A DNA stretch of 64,000 bases from DATAGF01 sp963835685 (GCA_963835685.1 CAWIGI010000002.1:1-64000); one strand, 5' to 3'; counted from the first letter of the stretch, positions 1 to 11,601 are shown. Numbers and translations: made by a program. The notes: generated by a model from the sequence alone, not told the origin.

Positions 1-903
1 TGATCGCCGGCGCGATCGACAAGTACGTCTACATGCTGACCCATACGGTCTTCCAGCAGCGCTTCCGCTTGAAGTACTCGGAGTTCGAGGAGGTCAACGA
101 CCCGCGCGAGATCCGCGGCCCGATCCTGCGCGAGGCGCTCTGCCGCCACTGGACCGGCAGCCCTCTGGAGATCGCCTCGGTGGCCGACATCCCCGCCGGC
201 ACGGGCCTGGGCTCGTCGGGGGCGTTCACGGTCTGCTTGCTGAAGGCCCTGAGCCTGGGCGGCCGGATGTCGAGCACCCCCGAGGCCGATCGCCGAGGCC
301 GCCTGCCACATCGAGATCGACGTCCTCGGCGAGCCGTCGGGCAAGCAGGACCAGTACGTCGCCGCCCACGGGGGCATCTGCGCCTACACCTTCAGCCAGG
401 GACGACCGGTGGACCGTGGAGCCGCTGCGGGCTCTCGAGCGCGAGACGCTGCAGAGGATGAGCGACGGCTTCCTGCTCTTCTTCACCGGCGAGACGCGGA
501 AGGCGACCGACATCCTCACTGACCAGGACACGCGCACCCGCAGCCTCGACGGGGACGATGGTGGCCAACCTCGACCGCACCAAGGAGATCGGGCTCGAGA
601 GCCGGACACTGCTGGAGGCGGGCAGCCTCACGGCCTACGGCCTGCTGCATGCACGAGCACTGGCTCCAACAAGCGCGCGCGCTCGGCCGGCATGTCCACC
701 GAGCCGCGTGAACGAGCTCTACGAGGGTCGCCCGCGGGGCCGGGGCGGTCGGGGGCAAGCTCGTCGGCGCCGGCGGGGGCGGCTTCCTGTTGCTGTACGC
801 GCCCGACCCCGGCCCCGTGCGGGAGGCCATGGCGCGGGCCGGGGCGCCCCGAGGTGCGCTTCGGCTTCGACTTCCAGGGCTGCTTCGGCCAGGAGTACTG
901 TGA
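1..903 (+). CDS. GHMP-family sugar kinase (HddA-like), 5'-truncated and frameshifted
   Basis: The gene enters from outside the window. The readable N-terminal part contains the GHMP ATP-binding loop PAGTGLGSSGAF (codons near 195-230), then a stretch resembling the sugar-1/7-phosphate kinases related to D-glycero-D-manno-heptose 7-phosphate kinase (KQDQYVAAHGG, AYTFS, and later VANLDRTKEIG and SLTAYGLL). The family phosphorylates a sugar using ATP in the cytoplasm. The frame changes near 290, 405, 553 and 650 and again before the end; joining the frames restores a normal kinase, so the breaks look like sequencing errors. The next gene overlaps its end as GTGA. A nucleotidyltransferase at 12.6 kb could use the product. 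Family assignment is solid; the substrate is inferred. Confidence 0.75.
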
Positions 904-1916
904 CGACGGTCTCGGTGGGCATCGTGGGCTGCGGCCTGATGGGCTGCAAGCGGGCGGCCGCCCTCGGCCCGACCGGGCCGTGGCGGTGTGCGACGCCGAC
1001 CCCAGGCCGGGCCGAGGTGCTGGCGGCCGGAGCGGCGCCGGGCCCGAACCTCGACGCCCTGCTGGAGCGCCGCCCCCACGTCGTGGTGGTGGCCACGACC
1101 CACGACGCCCTCGCCGCGACCGCCTGCCGGGCTCTCGAGGGCGGGCGCCCACGCCCTGTCGAGAAGCCCGCCGGCCGCACGGTCGCGGAGGTCGACCGCA
1201 TCGCTGCCGCCGCGAGAGCGGCCGGGCGGCTGAGTGAAGGTCGGCTTCAACCACCGCTTTCACCCTGGCATCATGCGCGCGCGTCTCGGAGGTCCGGGAC
1301 GGGCTCCACGGCGAGCCGATGTACATGCGCGCCCGCTACGGCCACGGCGGCCGGCTCGGCTACGACCGCGAGTGGCGGGCCGTGCCCGAGGTCTCGGGGG
1401 GCGGCGAGCTGCTCGACCAGGGGATGCACCTGCTCGACCTCAGCCACTGGCTGCTGGGGCCGCTGCCGCTGCACTCGGCGCTGCTGCGCACGAGCTACTG
1501 GGACATGCCGGTGGAGGACAACGCGGTGCTCACGCTGGCCGAGCCCGGTGGCGCGGGCCCCTTCTCGACGTTCCACGTGAGCTGGTCGGAGTGGAAGAAC
1601 GAGTTCGCGCTCGACGTCTATACGCGCACGACCAAGCTCGCGGTCAGCGGGCTGGCCGGCTCCTACGGTCCCCAGACGCTGCGCATCTGGCGGATGGGCC
1701 CGGAGATGGGGCCGCCCGAGCTGGAGGAGGTCGCCTACCCGGCGACGGACCGGTCGTGGGAGGCCGAATGGGCCCACTTCCGGCCAGGCTCGCCGATCCG
1801 GCGGGCCGCCGCTGCTCGGCGACCTGGAGTCGGCCCGCTACGGGCTCGCCCGCGCCGAGGAGGCCTACCGGCGAGCCGGCCGGCTCCGGCGTCGGGCGGA
1901 GCGGGTGAGCGCGTGA
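900..1916 (+). CDS. Gfo/Idh/MocA-family NAD(P)-dependent oxidoreductase, frameshifted
   Basis: The N-terminus has a Rossmann dinucleotide site (GIVGCGLMG, residues about 6-14), followed by ERRPHVVVVATTH and the family signature EKPAG with the catalytic lysine, then GFNHRFHP at the start of the C-terminal alpha/beta domain. Such enzymes oxidise or reduce sugar hydroxyl groups, often on nucleotide sugars. The GTG start at 900 overlaps the kinase stop, and the end overlaps the next GTG start, so the genes are translationally coupled. Frame changes near 970, 1010, 1235, 1290 and 1795 break the gene, while residues on both sides stay family-like. The substrate cannot be read from sequence. Confidence 0.8.
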
Positions 1917-2823
1917 CCCTCGCCGCCCCCGGCCTGCTCGCCGGGCTGCGCCCGCCGCCCGGCCGGGACGCGCGCCGGCCTTCGACGACGGCTGGGTGGT
2001 GGACGGCTGCGGGGCGCGCGCGCCGTACCTCGCCTACCTCGACGCCGGCGCCGAGGGCTGGTCGGCCGAGCTCGAGGCGCTGCACGTCGACTCGAGCCTC
2101 GAGCACCCGATCGACGTGCTGACGCGGGCGACCGCCGTGGCCGCGCTGCGCGGCGCCCGCCTCGGCTCCCGCCCCTCGCTGGTCGACGTGGGCTGCAGCT
2201 CGGGGCACATGCTCGCCGACCTGCGGGCGGAGTGGCCCGGCGCGGTGCTCGCCGGCGTCAACGCCGAGGCCGCCGGGCTGCCCGGGGCCCACGCCGCGGT
2301 GCCCGACGTCGCGCTCTTCCACGCCAGCGCGACCGACCTGCCCTTCGCCGACGGGGCGGCCGACGCGCTGGTGGCCCTCAACCTGCTCGAGCACCTGCCC
2401 GACGACGGCACGGCGCTGGCCGAGTTCGCGCGCGTGCTGCGGCCCGGGCGGCCGGGCCGTGGTCGTGGTGCCCGCCAACCCGCGCCTCTACGACTACTAC
2501 GACGCCCACCTGCGCCACGAGCGCCGCTACGGGCGCGACGAGCTGGCCGAGCGGGCCCGCGACGCGGACCTGGCGCCGGTGGCGTCGCACGGCGGTCGGC
2601 AGCGTCGTCTACCCGGCCTTCTGGGTCGGTGAAGACGCGCAACCGCCGCCGCCGCGTCGGGCCCGGGTGAGGCGCGGCCGTCGCGTGGAGCGCGACATCG
2701 CCAGCTCGTCGGCGTCGCGGCTCGCGCGGGCCGCGTTCCGCCTCGAGGCCGAGCTGCTGCGCCGCGGCGTCCGGCCGCGGCGCGGCATCCGCCAGGCGCG
2801 TCGTGCTGGAGCGGCCGGCGTGA
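1913..2823 (+). CDS. Class I SAM-dependent methyltransferase, frameshifted
   Basis: The core contains motif I VDVGCSSG (residues about 85-92), an acidic-loop region ASATDLPFADG and the post-core NLLEHLP typical of Methyltransf_11/23 proteins. A basic C-terminal part follows after frame changes near 2450, 2590 and 2635. It sits between an oxidoreductase and a sugar epimerase with GTGA overlaps on both sides, so it probably methylates a sugar or glycan in this locus. The GTG start at 1913 is chosen because it overlaps the upstream stop. No substrate-specific motif is visible. Confidence 0.75.
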
Positions 2824-3787
2824 CCGCCTACCTGGTCACCGGCGGCGCGGGCTTCATCGGCAGCCACGTGACGCGGCGGCTCGCCGAGGACCCGGCGGCG
2901 CTCGGTCGTGGTCTACGACAACCTCACCTCGGGGCGGCTCGAGCACCTCGGCGACGCTCTCGACGAGGGCCGCGTGCGGCTCGTGACCGCCGACCTGAAG
3001 GACCTCGAGCCGCTCGTCGAGGCCATGGAGGGCATCGACCACGTCTTCCACTTCGCCGCCAACCCGGACATCGCCAAGGCCATGGCGGACCCGTCGGTCA
3101 ACTTCTGGGAGGGCACCTTCCTCACCAACAACGTCCTCGAGGCGATGCGGCGGGCCGGGGTGGGGCGGCTGACCTACGCCTCGGGCAGCGGTGTCTACGG
3201 CGACGTCGGCGAGCTGCCCGTGCACGAGGACCTGCCGCTGTGGCCGATCTCGCCCTACGGCGCCTCCAAGCTCGGCTGCGAGGCGATGATCAGCGCCTAC
3301 TGCCACATGTTCGGCATGCGCGCGCTGATGCTGCGCTTCGCCAACGTGGTCGGGCCCGAACCAGACCCACGGCGTGGCCTACGACTTCATCCGGCGCCTG
3401 CGCGAGACCCGGCCGAGCTGACGATCCTCGGCGACGGCAGCCAGAGCAAGTCCTACGTCCACGTGAACGACGTGGTCGATGCCCTCACCGGGCTCTTCCC
3501 GGAGGAGGGCCCCGCGTCCGGGTCCTGAACGTCGCGACCGAGGACTACCTGACGGTGCTGGAGATCGCCGACCTGGTGGCCGAGCGGCTCGGAATCGAGG
3601 GCGTCGAGTACCGCCTCGGCGAGGGCGCCCGCGGCTGGAAGGGCGACGTGCCGGTGGTGCGCTTCGACAGCTCGCGCGCCCGCGCGCTGCGGGTGGTCGA
3701 ACGCGCGCACCTCGCGCGAGGCGATGGCCGCCGTCGATCGACGCGATGATCGCCCAGGTCGAGGCGGAGGAGGCGGCCCGTGGCTGA
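2820..3787 (+). CDS. NAD-dependent nucleotide-sugar epimerase/dehydratase, frameshifted
   Basis: This is an extended short-chain dehydrogenase. It has the NAD loop GGAGFIGSH at residues 8-16, the catalytic serine region YASGSGVYGD, the YxxxK pair as YGASK, and a C-terminal substrate part (RFANVVGP, LGDGSQSKSYVHV). This pattern fits UDP-glucose 4-epimerase-like enzymes that interconvert nucleotide sugars in the cytoplasm. Frame changes occur near 2905, 3358, 3405, 3505 and 3710; removing single inserted G residues after C at the first two restores continuous homology. It lies in the polysaccharide operon with a GTGA overlap upstream. The exact sugar is not determined. Confidence 0.82.
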
Positions 3788-5672
3788 CCGCGAGCGGTCC
3801 GCCGCGCGCTGGGCGTCAGCCGAGCGCGCGCCTGAGCCCGGGTCGGCTGTCGCGGCCGCCGGTCCATCGTCCTCGCGATCGGGGGCCTGTCATCCTCGTG
3901 GACGGGCGCCGCACAGGTGGACCGCGCGACGAGCGGCCGGCGAACCTGCACCTGCTCCTCGCCGAGGCCTTCCGCCACGGGGCAGACGAGCCTGCTCGTC
4001 GACCCGCCGCCGGAGCTCCTCGCCCTCGACGATCCATACGACCCGGCTCAGAACGCCGGCCGTACGCCATCAACGACGCGTCCCTCTACGAGGGAAAGTG
4101 GTACCTCTACTTCGGTCCCGTCCCGGCTGCGCTGCTGCTTCCTGCCGCTCCGCGTCGCCGGATACGACCTCACCGACAACTGGGCCGGCCCCGCTCTTGG
4201 CGTTCGGGGCCTACGCCTGCGCGGCGGCGCTGCTGCTGGTCCTCATCGCGCCGCTTCATGCCCCGCACGCCCGACGGCGTGGCGACTCGTGGCCGTCGCC
4301 GGGCCTCGGCCTCGGCAACCTGGTGCTCTTCCTCCTGCGCCGGCCCGGAGGTCTACGAGACCGCGATCGCGGCGGGCCAACTCTTCCTGTTCGCCGGCGC
4401 CCTGCTGCTGGTCGTCGGGACCCTGCGCGGACCGTCCGTCGCTGGCGCTGATCGCGCTCGGGAGCCTGAGCCTGGGCTGGCGGTCGGCTCCCGCGCCAAC
4501 ATGGCCCTCGCCGCGCCGCTGCTCGTCTGGTCGTGGTGGCGCGCGCTCGGCCCGCGGGCCGGGTGGAGCCGCGGGGCCGTCGTCAGGACCGCCGCCGCCG
4601 CGGCCGTGCCCTTCGCCCTCTGCCTGGCGGGCCTCGGCGGTCTACAACGTCGTGCGCTTCGGGTCGCCGACGGAGTTCGGCCTGAGCTACCAGACCGGCG
4701 GGCTCAACTCGCGGGAGCTCGACTTCTTCTCGCTCGACCGGCTCCTGCCGGGCGCGTGGTTCTACCTCGTCCAGCCGCCGTCCTTCGGCTGGGACTTCCC
4801 CTTCATCACGCTCGCGCCCGACTACCCCGGCTCGCCTTCCGGACGACTACGGCGTCGAGCTCGTCGCCGGCATGCTCCCGGTCATGCCGATCCTCGTCGC
4901 CCTCGCCGCGACGCCCGTCATCGTCAGGCGCTCGCGCGGGCCGGGAAGCCGCGACGTCATGGTCGTTCTGCGGGGTCCTGCTGGGCGTGGCGCTCGGCGC
5001 TGCTGCTCCTGCCGGTGCTGACGCTGCCCGGCGCGACCGAGCGCCTGCTGGTCGACACGTCGAGCCTGCTCCTGATCGCCGCCCTCCTCGCGTGGCTGTG
5101 GCTGGCGGACCGCGCTGCGGCTCGTGCCGGCCCGCCGCGGGCTCGTCCTCGGCCTCGGCGCCGGCGGCGCTCGCCTACGGCGCCGATCGTGAACCTGGCG
5201 CTCGGCGTCGTCGGGCTACAACGACGCGCTGCGCCTCACGCGCCCCGCAGACCTACGAGCGCCTCGAGCGCGCCTTCTCGTGGGTCCCGGTCCTGGCGGC
5301 GAAGGCGCAGCGGCGAGCCGCTGCTGCTGCGAGGTGCGCTCCGCCGGCTCGAACGGGAGAAATCCAGCTCGCCTCCCCGGGGCCGGGCGTCGTCGACGTC
5401 GGAGGGCGACTTCTTCCGGAATCCCGGCGCTGCCGCCACGATCGGTCGTGGACCTGGTCGTGCACCGGCTCAGACGGCGTCGGCGCCGCGCAGCGCCTGG
5501 TGCGGCGGCAGACCGTCGTCCGGGCCGGGCTCGAGGGCGGCGGTCTCCAGCGGATGCAGGTCAGGTTCGAGCTCGTCCGGATCGGCGGACGCGCCGCCGC
5601 CGGCCGGGGCGCCCCGGCCCCGGGCTCGGGCTGTGGCCCGACGCCGAGGTGGTCGGGTGGAATCCGCGATGA
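3780..5672 (+). CDS. Multi-pass membrane protein with YFGP motif (GT-C-like), frameshifted
   Basis: The reading is pieced together from several frames. A first loop contains LLALDDPYDP, then NDASLYEGKWYLYFGP, followed by many hydrophobic segments, a second loop FGLSYQTGG and a soluble C-terminal part ending EVVGWNPR. The topology resembles polytopic GT-C glycosyltransferases that use lipid-linked sugars outside the membrane, but I see no family-defining catalytic motif, so function is inferred. A clear paralogue lies at 9191-11101. The GTG start at 3780 overlaps the epimerase end. At least eight frame changes are present. Some other integral membrane function in glycan assembly is possible. 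Confidence 0.6.
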
Positions 5673-5715
5673 GGCGCCCGGCGCGCGACCGATACGATGC
5701 CGCCGCAGGTGCCCG

Positions 5716-6498
5716 ATGCCCCCGTCACCGTCCATGGCTGACGCCCGCCTGCCCGGGCTCGAGGACCCCGCGAACGTCGTCCACGGCTGGGACGAGGCCC
5801 ACCGGCGCAGCCCCGCGCCGCGGCACCGCCGCCGCCTCGTGGTGGACATCGTCCGCGGCCTCGGGGTGCGCGACTGCCTCGACGCCGGCTGCGGGCAGCC
5901 GTACCTGCTCGAGCGAGCTCCAGCGCGAGCTCGGGCTCGAGACCTACGGCTGCGACCTCTCGGACCGCACGATGGAGGACAGCGCCGGCAGCCCGGTCGC
6001 GCGCGAGTTCCGCGTGCTCGACCTCGTCGAAGGAGACCTGGCCCGGGCGCGACGTTCGACCTCGTGATCTGCTCGGAGGTGCTCGAGCACATCCCCGACT
6101 GGCCCGCGGCCGTCGCCAACCTCGCCCGGATGGCGCGCCGCTACGTGCTCATCACGGTCCCGACCGGCAAGGTGCGGGCGATGGACCGCATGGTCGGCCA
6201 CACCCAGCACTTCGCCGGCCCGGAGCTGGTCGCCGCGCTGGGCGCGGCCGGCTGCCGGCCGCTGTCGGTGCGCCGATGGGGCTTTCCCTTCCACTCGCTC
6301 TACCGCGTCGCGATCAGCTGCCAGGCCGAGCGCGTCTACGACGCGTTCGCGGGCGGCGACGGCCTACGGGCCGGGCAGGAGGCTGCGTCTCCGAGGCCCT
6401 CTACGGCCTCTTCTTCGCCAACGACCTGTTCCGCACCGGCGACGAGCTGATCGTGCTGGCGCGGGCGCCGGGCGCGGCGAGGCGAGGCGGCCGCGTGA
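5716..6498 (+). CDS. Class I SAM-dependent methyltransferase, frameshifted
   Basis: Motif I reads CLDAGCG, followed by an acidic motif YGCDLSD and the core FDLVICSEVLEHIPDW; the C-terminal half (VLITVPTGK, GHTQHF, RRWGFPFHSLYR) is typical of small glycan or lipid methyltransferases. Frame changes lie near 5905, 6045 and 6360. Start ATG 5716 or the in-frame ATG 5734 are both plausible. The TGA overlaps the GTG of the next glycosyltransferase. It probably methylates a sugar of the glycan made here; the acceptor is unknown. Confidence 0.75.
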
Positions 6499-7719
6499 GC
6501 AGCCCCCTGCCCGAGCGCGAGGTCGCTCGCCCCCGAGCTCGCCGAGCCGATCGCGCCGATCCCGGGCTACGTCTCGATCGTGACCCCCTGCCTGAACGAG
6601 GAGCTGGTGGTCGGCGAGTTCGTCGACTGGTGCCACGAGGGCCTCGCGCGGGCCGGGCGTCGAGGGCGAGATCGTGATCGTCGACAGCTCCACCGACCGC
6701 TCGGCCGAGATCGCCGAGGCCCACGGCGCGCGCGTCTGCGCACGCCCAGGCGCGGGCCTGGGCCGCGCGTACATCGACGCCGTCCCCCAGCTGCGCGGCG
6801 AGTGGATCATCATGGGCGACTGCGACCTCACGTACGACTTCCGCGAGATCCGGCCCTTCGTGGACCAGCTCGCCGAGGGGTACGAGTTCGTCATGGGCAG
6901 CCGCTTCCGCGGCTACATCGAGCCCGGCGCGATGCCCAAGCTCCACCAGTTCTTCGGCACGCCCGCTGACGACCTGGATCCTCAACCGGATGTACGGCTC
7001 GCGGTTCAGCGACATCCACTGCGGCATGCGGGCGATGACCGCCGACGCGCTGAGGCGGATCGACCTCCAGAGCCAGTCGTGGGAGTACGCCTCGGAGATG
7101 GTCGTCAAGGCGGCCAAGCTGCGCCTGCGGACGACCGAGGTGCCGGTGCGCTTCTTCAAGGACCGCGACGGGCCGCGAGAGCCACCACAAGCGCGCCGGC
7201 TGGTGGTCGCCCTGGGCCGCCGGCTGGCGCAACCTCAGCGTGATGTTCCTCTACGCGCCCGACTTCTTCCTCGATCGTGCCGGGGCTCGTGCTGCTGCTC
7301 GCTCGGGCTCGCGCTGTCGCTCGCGCTCGCCGGCGGGCCGATCGAGATCGGCGGCGCTCGGGCTCGACCTGCACTGGATGCTGCTGGGGGTCGCGCTGAC
7401 CCTGCTCGGCTACAGCGCGCTGCAGCTCGGGGTGCTCGCGCGCGTCCACTACGACTTCGACCCGGCGTTCACCGACCGGGTCGCTGCGGCGGTTGACGAT
7501 CGACCGCGGGCAGCCTCGTCGCCGGGGTGCTGCTGCTGGCGGGGCTCGTCCTCGACGCGATCCTGCTGGAGGACTGGATCAGCCACGGCTTCCGGCTGAC
7601 GGACGCTCTCCTACTTCGGCGCCCTCGGCCTGCTGCTGATCGTGCTCGGGTTCCAGACCTTCACCTTCACGCTCCTGGTGCAGATGCTCGGGCGCCGCCG
7701 CGCCGGCGCGCGGCGGTGA
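6495..7719 (+). CDS. GT2 glycosyltransferase with C-terminal membrane domain, frameshifted
   Basis: The N-terminal GT-A domain has VSIVTPCLNEE, EIVIVDSSTDRS and the metal-binding GDCDLTYD, then GSRFRGYIEPGAMP and SDIHCGMRAM, closely following polyprenol-phosphate sugar synthases (DPM1-like). A C-terminal region of about 170 residues carries four predicted hydrophobic helices (MFLYAPDFFL, WMLLGVALTLLGY and others), suggesting membrane anchoring. It likely transfers a sugar from a nucleotide sugar to polyprenyl phosphate at the inner face. Frame changes lie near 6660, 6970, 7180, 7205, 7280, 7360, 7490 and 7605. GTGA overlaps occur at both ends. Confidence 0.75.
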
Positions 7720-8341
7720 GCGCGCGCACGGCCGCGGGCCGCCGCGAGTCCTACGGCGAGCGCGGCCTGAGCCCGGTCGACCGCCTCGGGGTGGCCCTGT
7801 CGGTGCGCGCGGTGCTGCGCGGCGCGCCCCTGTCGCCGCCGCCGCGGGTCCTCGACCTCGGGCTGCGGCCACGAGGCCACCCTGCTGCGGGCGCTGGCGC
7901 CGCGGATCGCCTCGGGCGTGGGCGTCGACCTGCGCGTCTCGGACGAGGCCAAGCGGACGCCGGGGCTGAGCTTCGTCGAGGCGCCGATCGAGGAGGCCCT
8001 GCCCGCGGTCGCGGACGGCTCCGCCGACCTCGTCCTGCTGATCTCGGTGCTCGAGCACCTCGACGACGCGCCGTCGGGCGCTGGCCGAGTGCCGGCGGGT
8101 GCTCGCGCCCGGCGGGGTGCTGATCGTCAACGTGCCGACCTGGGCCGGCAAGACGTTCCTCGAGCTGTCGGCCTTCCGCCTCGGCCTGTCGCCGGCGTGC
8201 GAGATGGACGACCACCGCATGTACTACGGCCGCCGCGACCTCTGGCCGCTGCTGGTGCGGGCCGGCTTCCGCCCGAGCCGCATCCGCCTGCGCTACCACA
8301 AGCTCGGCCTCAACCTGTTCGCCCGGGCGACCGCCTCCTGA
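7716..8341 (+). CDS. Class I SAM-dependent methyltransferase, frameshifted
   Basis: The protein has motif I RVLDLGCG, the acidic region GVGVDLR, a core SADLVLLISVLEHL and LAPGGVLIVNVPTWAGK, all typical of Methyltransf_11/23 enzymes. The C-terminus (DDHRMYYGRRDLWPLL, YHKLGLNLFA) matches small methyltransferases found in glycan clusters. Frame changes lie near 7865 and 8085. The GTG start at 7716 overlaps the preceding GT2 stop. It is one of seven methyltransferases in the locus; the acceptor is not visible. Confidence 0.75.
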
Positions 8342-8377
8342 CGCGCGCGCCGCGCGGGCGCCGGTAGAGTGCCGCGC

Positions 8378-9215
8378 GTGGCGGGAGCGGCCATGGGCGG
8401 GCGCACGGGAGGAGGGGCGGCCGCGGATCGGCGGCGCGCCGCTGGCTGCGCCGGCTGATCCCGGCCGAGGTGCAGGCGCCGGCGCCCGGGCTCGCGCGCC
8501 GGCTGGTCGCGCGCACGGGCTACTTCCGCCTGCGCACCTGGGCGGCCGCGCACGGCGAGGCGGTCCCCGACGCCGCGCTCTACCAGCCGCTCTACTCGCC
8601 CTGGCTCGGCGACCCCGACTTCGAGCGCGCCTACGCCGCGGCCGCGGGCCGCACGCTGGTGAGCCGCGACCGCTGCTACGTGCTCTGGCGCACGCTGCAG
8701 CCAGGCGCTGGCGCTCGACGGGGACCTGGTCGAGTGCGGCGTCTTCCGCGGCGGCACGGCGCTGCTCGAGGCGACGACGGTGCGCGAGCGCGGTCGGCGA
8801 GCGGCCGCTGCACCTGGTCGACAGCTTCGCGGGCATGCCGCGCACCACCGACGGCGTGGACCGCTTCGAGGAGGGCGACCTCGGCTCGACGTCGGTCGAG
8901 GCGGTGCGGCGGGCGCTCGCGCCCGTTCCCGTTCGCCCGCGTCCACGAGGGCGTGATCCCCGCGGTCCTCGAGGAGGTCGGCGCCGAGCGCGTCGCGTGG
9001 GCCCACATCGACGTCGACATCTACGCCGCCGTGCGGGACTGCCTCGAGTACCTGTACCCGCGCATGGCGCCCGGCGGGATGATCGTGCTCGACGACTACG
9101 GCTTCCCGAGCTGCCCGGGCGCCCGCCGCGCGGTGGACGAGTTCTTCGCCGGCCGGCCCCGGAGGCGCCCCTCTGCCTTCCGACCGGCCAATGCCTGATC
9201 GTCAAGCTGCCGTAG
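8378..9215 (+). CDS. TylF/MycF-type O-methyltransferase, frameshifted
   Basis: The family signature is clear: VECGVFRGG, HLVDSFAGMP, the metal-binding pair HIDVDIY and LDDYG, and a C-terminal CLIVKLP. TylF/MycF enzymes are Mg2+-dependent O-methyltransferases, best known for methylating deoxysugars of macrolides; in glycan loci they are expected to O-methylate sugar hydroxyls. Frame changes lie near 8425, 8702, 8797, 8930 and 9165; at 8797 an extra G after C splits the frame. The GTG start at 8378 follows a 36-bp gap, the first real gap in this operon. Confidence 0.8.
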
Positions 9216-11101
9216 CCGCCCCGCCGGGCGCGCCGCGCACGCTCGGCGCGGCCATCCGCGGGCGCGGCCGCCGGCTGCTGCGCGCCGAGACGCATCGTCC
9301 TCGGCCGTCTGCGCGCTCGTCGTCTGCGCCTTCTACTTCTGGACGGCCTACAGCGGCGGCCCGGGCAGCGGCTACTACGCGGCCCTGACCGACGCCTTCG
9401 AGCACGGCCAGACCTCGCTGTCGCACCCCGCCGCCGCCGGAGCTGCTGGCGCTCGACGACCCCTACGACCCGGTCCAGAACGCAGCCGTACCGGCTCCAC
9501 GACGCGAGCCTCTACGAGGGCCGCTGGTACCTCTACTTCGGCCCGACGCCCGGTCGTCCTCTACCTGCCGCTGCGCGCGGTCGGCGTCGACGTCGAGCGA
9601 CGAGCTCGCGAGCGCGCTCTTCGCCTCGGCCGGCTTCCTCTTCGCGCTGGCGCTGATGCGCTTCCTCATCGGGCGCTACCGGCCGCGGACCTCGCTCGCG
9701 ACCCGCGCGGTCGCCGTCGCTGCTGCTCGGGCTCGCGAACGTCGCCCCGTTCCTGCCTGCGCCGGCCCGCGGTCTACGAGGTGGCGATCGCCGCCGGCTA
9801 CTGCTTCCTGCTCGCGGCGCTCTACCTCACGCTGACCGGTGCGCTGCGGGCACGGCCCGAGCCTCGCGCGCCTGGCCGGCGGGAGCCTCGCCCTGGGGCT
9901 CGCCGCCGGGGCGCGGCCGCACCTGCTGCTCGCCGCTGCCGATCCTCGTCTGGGCCTGGTGGCGCGGCGCTGCGCGCGCGCGGCGGGCTGCGCGCGCCGC
10001 GCGGGCGCGCTGCTCGCCTGGCCGCGGCGATCGCCGGCCCGCTCGGCGTCTGCCTCGTGCTGCTCGCCGTCTACAACCTCGTCCGGTTCGGGTCGCTGAC
10101 CGAGTTCGGCGCAGACGTACCAGCTCGGCGGCATCAAGACGAGCACGCTCGACCGCTTCGACGCTCGGCCGCCTGGTCCCCGGGCTCTTCTTCTACCTGC
10201 TCGCCCCGCCGAGCGTGGACCTGCGTCTTCCCGTTCGCCCACCTGACGCCCGACGCTACCCGGGGACGCTCGCGCCCGAGTACGCCGTCGGGCATCGAGC
10301 TGGTGGCCGGGGCGCTCGCCACGACGCCGCTGCTCGTGCTGGCCTTCGCGGCGCCGGTCGCTGCTCGCGCGCGAGCGGCGGGCGGCGCGCGAGGACATGG
10401 TCGTCGCGTCGCTGCTCCTGCTGGTCGCGCTGCTCGTGATGGCCGTGCCGCTGCTGACCTTCAACGGGGCGACGATGCGCTACGAGGTGGACTGCGTCAC
10501 CCTGCTGATGCTCGCCGCCCTCCTGGTCTGGCTGCGGGTCGAGGAGCGCGCTCCGCGGGCGCCGCCGGCTCGGCGGCGCCGTCCGTGGCCGTCGCGGCCT
10601 CGCGGCGCTGCGTCGCGGTGCTGCTTCGGGCTCGCCTTCTCGATGACCGGCTACTGCGACAGCCTGCGCGCGCACAACCCCGCGACCTACGCGCGCATCG
10701 AGGGCGCCTTCGACTGGGTCCCGACCCTCGCCGCCCGCCTGCGCGGCGAGCCCGTCGTGCTGGAGGTCGGCCCGCGCCGCGCCGAGCGCGGTCACGGCCG
10801 TCGAGGCTCGCGGCGCCCGGCGCGGGCGTCGTGGACCTGCGGCTGACCTACGTCGCCAACCCGGCGCTCCCGCCGGGACTCGATCGTCGCCTGGCCGTGT
10901 GAGGGCTCGGACGGCGTCGATCCGCCGCTATCCCGCGTCGTCCCGAGCACGATGAGCGTCCGCGCCGGCCTCGACGGCTCGGGCGTCCAGCACGTGCTCG
11001 ATCCGCTGCGATCCTGCCGCGCGGTGCCGCCGGCGCCGGCTCCCGCGCCCGGCCGGGCTTCGCGGCCGACGTCGGCGTGGCCGGATGGGCCGGCCGGATG
11101 A
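9191..11101 (+). CDS. Second YFGP-motif multi-pass membrane protein (paralogue), frameshifted
   Basis: This is a paralogue of the protein at 3780-5672. It has LLALDDPYDPVQN, HDASLYEGRWYLYFGP, an aliphatic first helix (VCALVVCAFYFW), many further hydrophobic segments, RFGSLTEFG, TYQLGG and a soluble C-terminal tail. It lies directly upstream of a GtrA-GtrB pair, the position a third, serotype-specific membrane transferase (GtrC-like) often takes in three-gene O-antigen modification systems, so a role as polyprenol-sugar-dependent transferase is inferred. ATG 9191 overlaps the TylF end by 25 bp. At least ten frame changes are present, so the C-terminal end near 11101 is uncertain. Confidence 0.6.
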
Positions 11102-11126
11102 GCCGGCCTCCGGCGCGACGGGTACG

Positions 11127-11601
11127 ATGCCCGCGACAGTGGGAGCCCCATCCGTCGTGTCCGGCCGGCGTCGGCGGCCTGGTCCAGCGCCTGCCGAGGC
11201 CGGCCGTGCTGTCGAAGTTCGCCCTCACGGGCGCGCTCGTCGGCCTGACCCACCTCGGGCTCGTGAGCGCTGATGGTCGCTCGCGGGGGTGCCGATCCAG
11301 GTCGCGCTGGCGCTGGCGTACGCGGTCGCGCTCGTCGCTGCACTTCACGCTCAACCGCCAGTGGGTCTTCGCCGCCGACTCCGGCTACGCCCTCCACTTC
11401 AGCCGCCCAGGGGGTGCGCTACCTGCTCGCCGCGGCGTTCTCCTACGCCGGCACCGCCATCGGCGGTGGCGGTGCTGCCCGGCCTGCTCGGCATCCCCGA
11501 GCTCGCGGCGTTCTTCCTCATGACCGCGGTGATGGCCTGCATCACGTTCGCGATCCTGCACCTGTGGGTGTTCCGCGCCGCCGCCGGACGAGGCCGCGTG
11601 A
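11127..11601 (+). CDS. gtrA: GtrA-family membrane protein (putative polyprenol-sugar flippase), frameshifted
   Basis: A small protein of about 155 residues with four hydrophobic helices. The GtrA pattern is readable as KFALTGALVGLTHLGLV, HFTLNRQWVF, GVRYLLAAAFSY and FAILHLWVF. GtrA proteins are thought to translocate bactoprenol-linked sugars. Frame changes lie near 11165, 11265, 11335, 11405 and 11465. The stop overlaps the GTG of the following GtrB-like GT2, a classical pairing. The ATG at 11127 follows a short gap after the YFGP protein. Confidence 0.78.
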
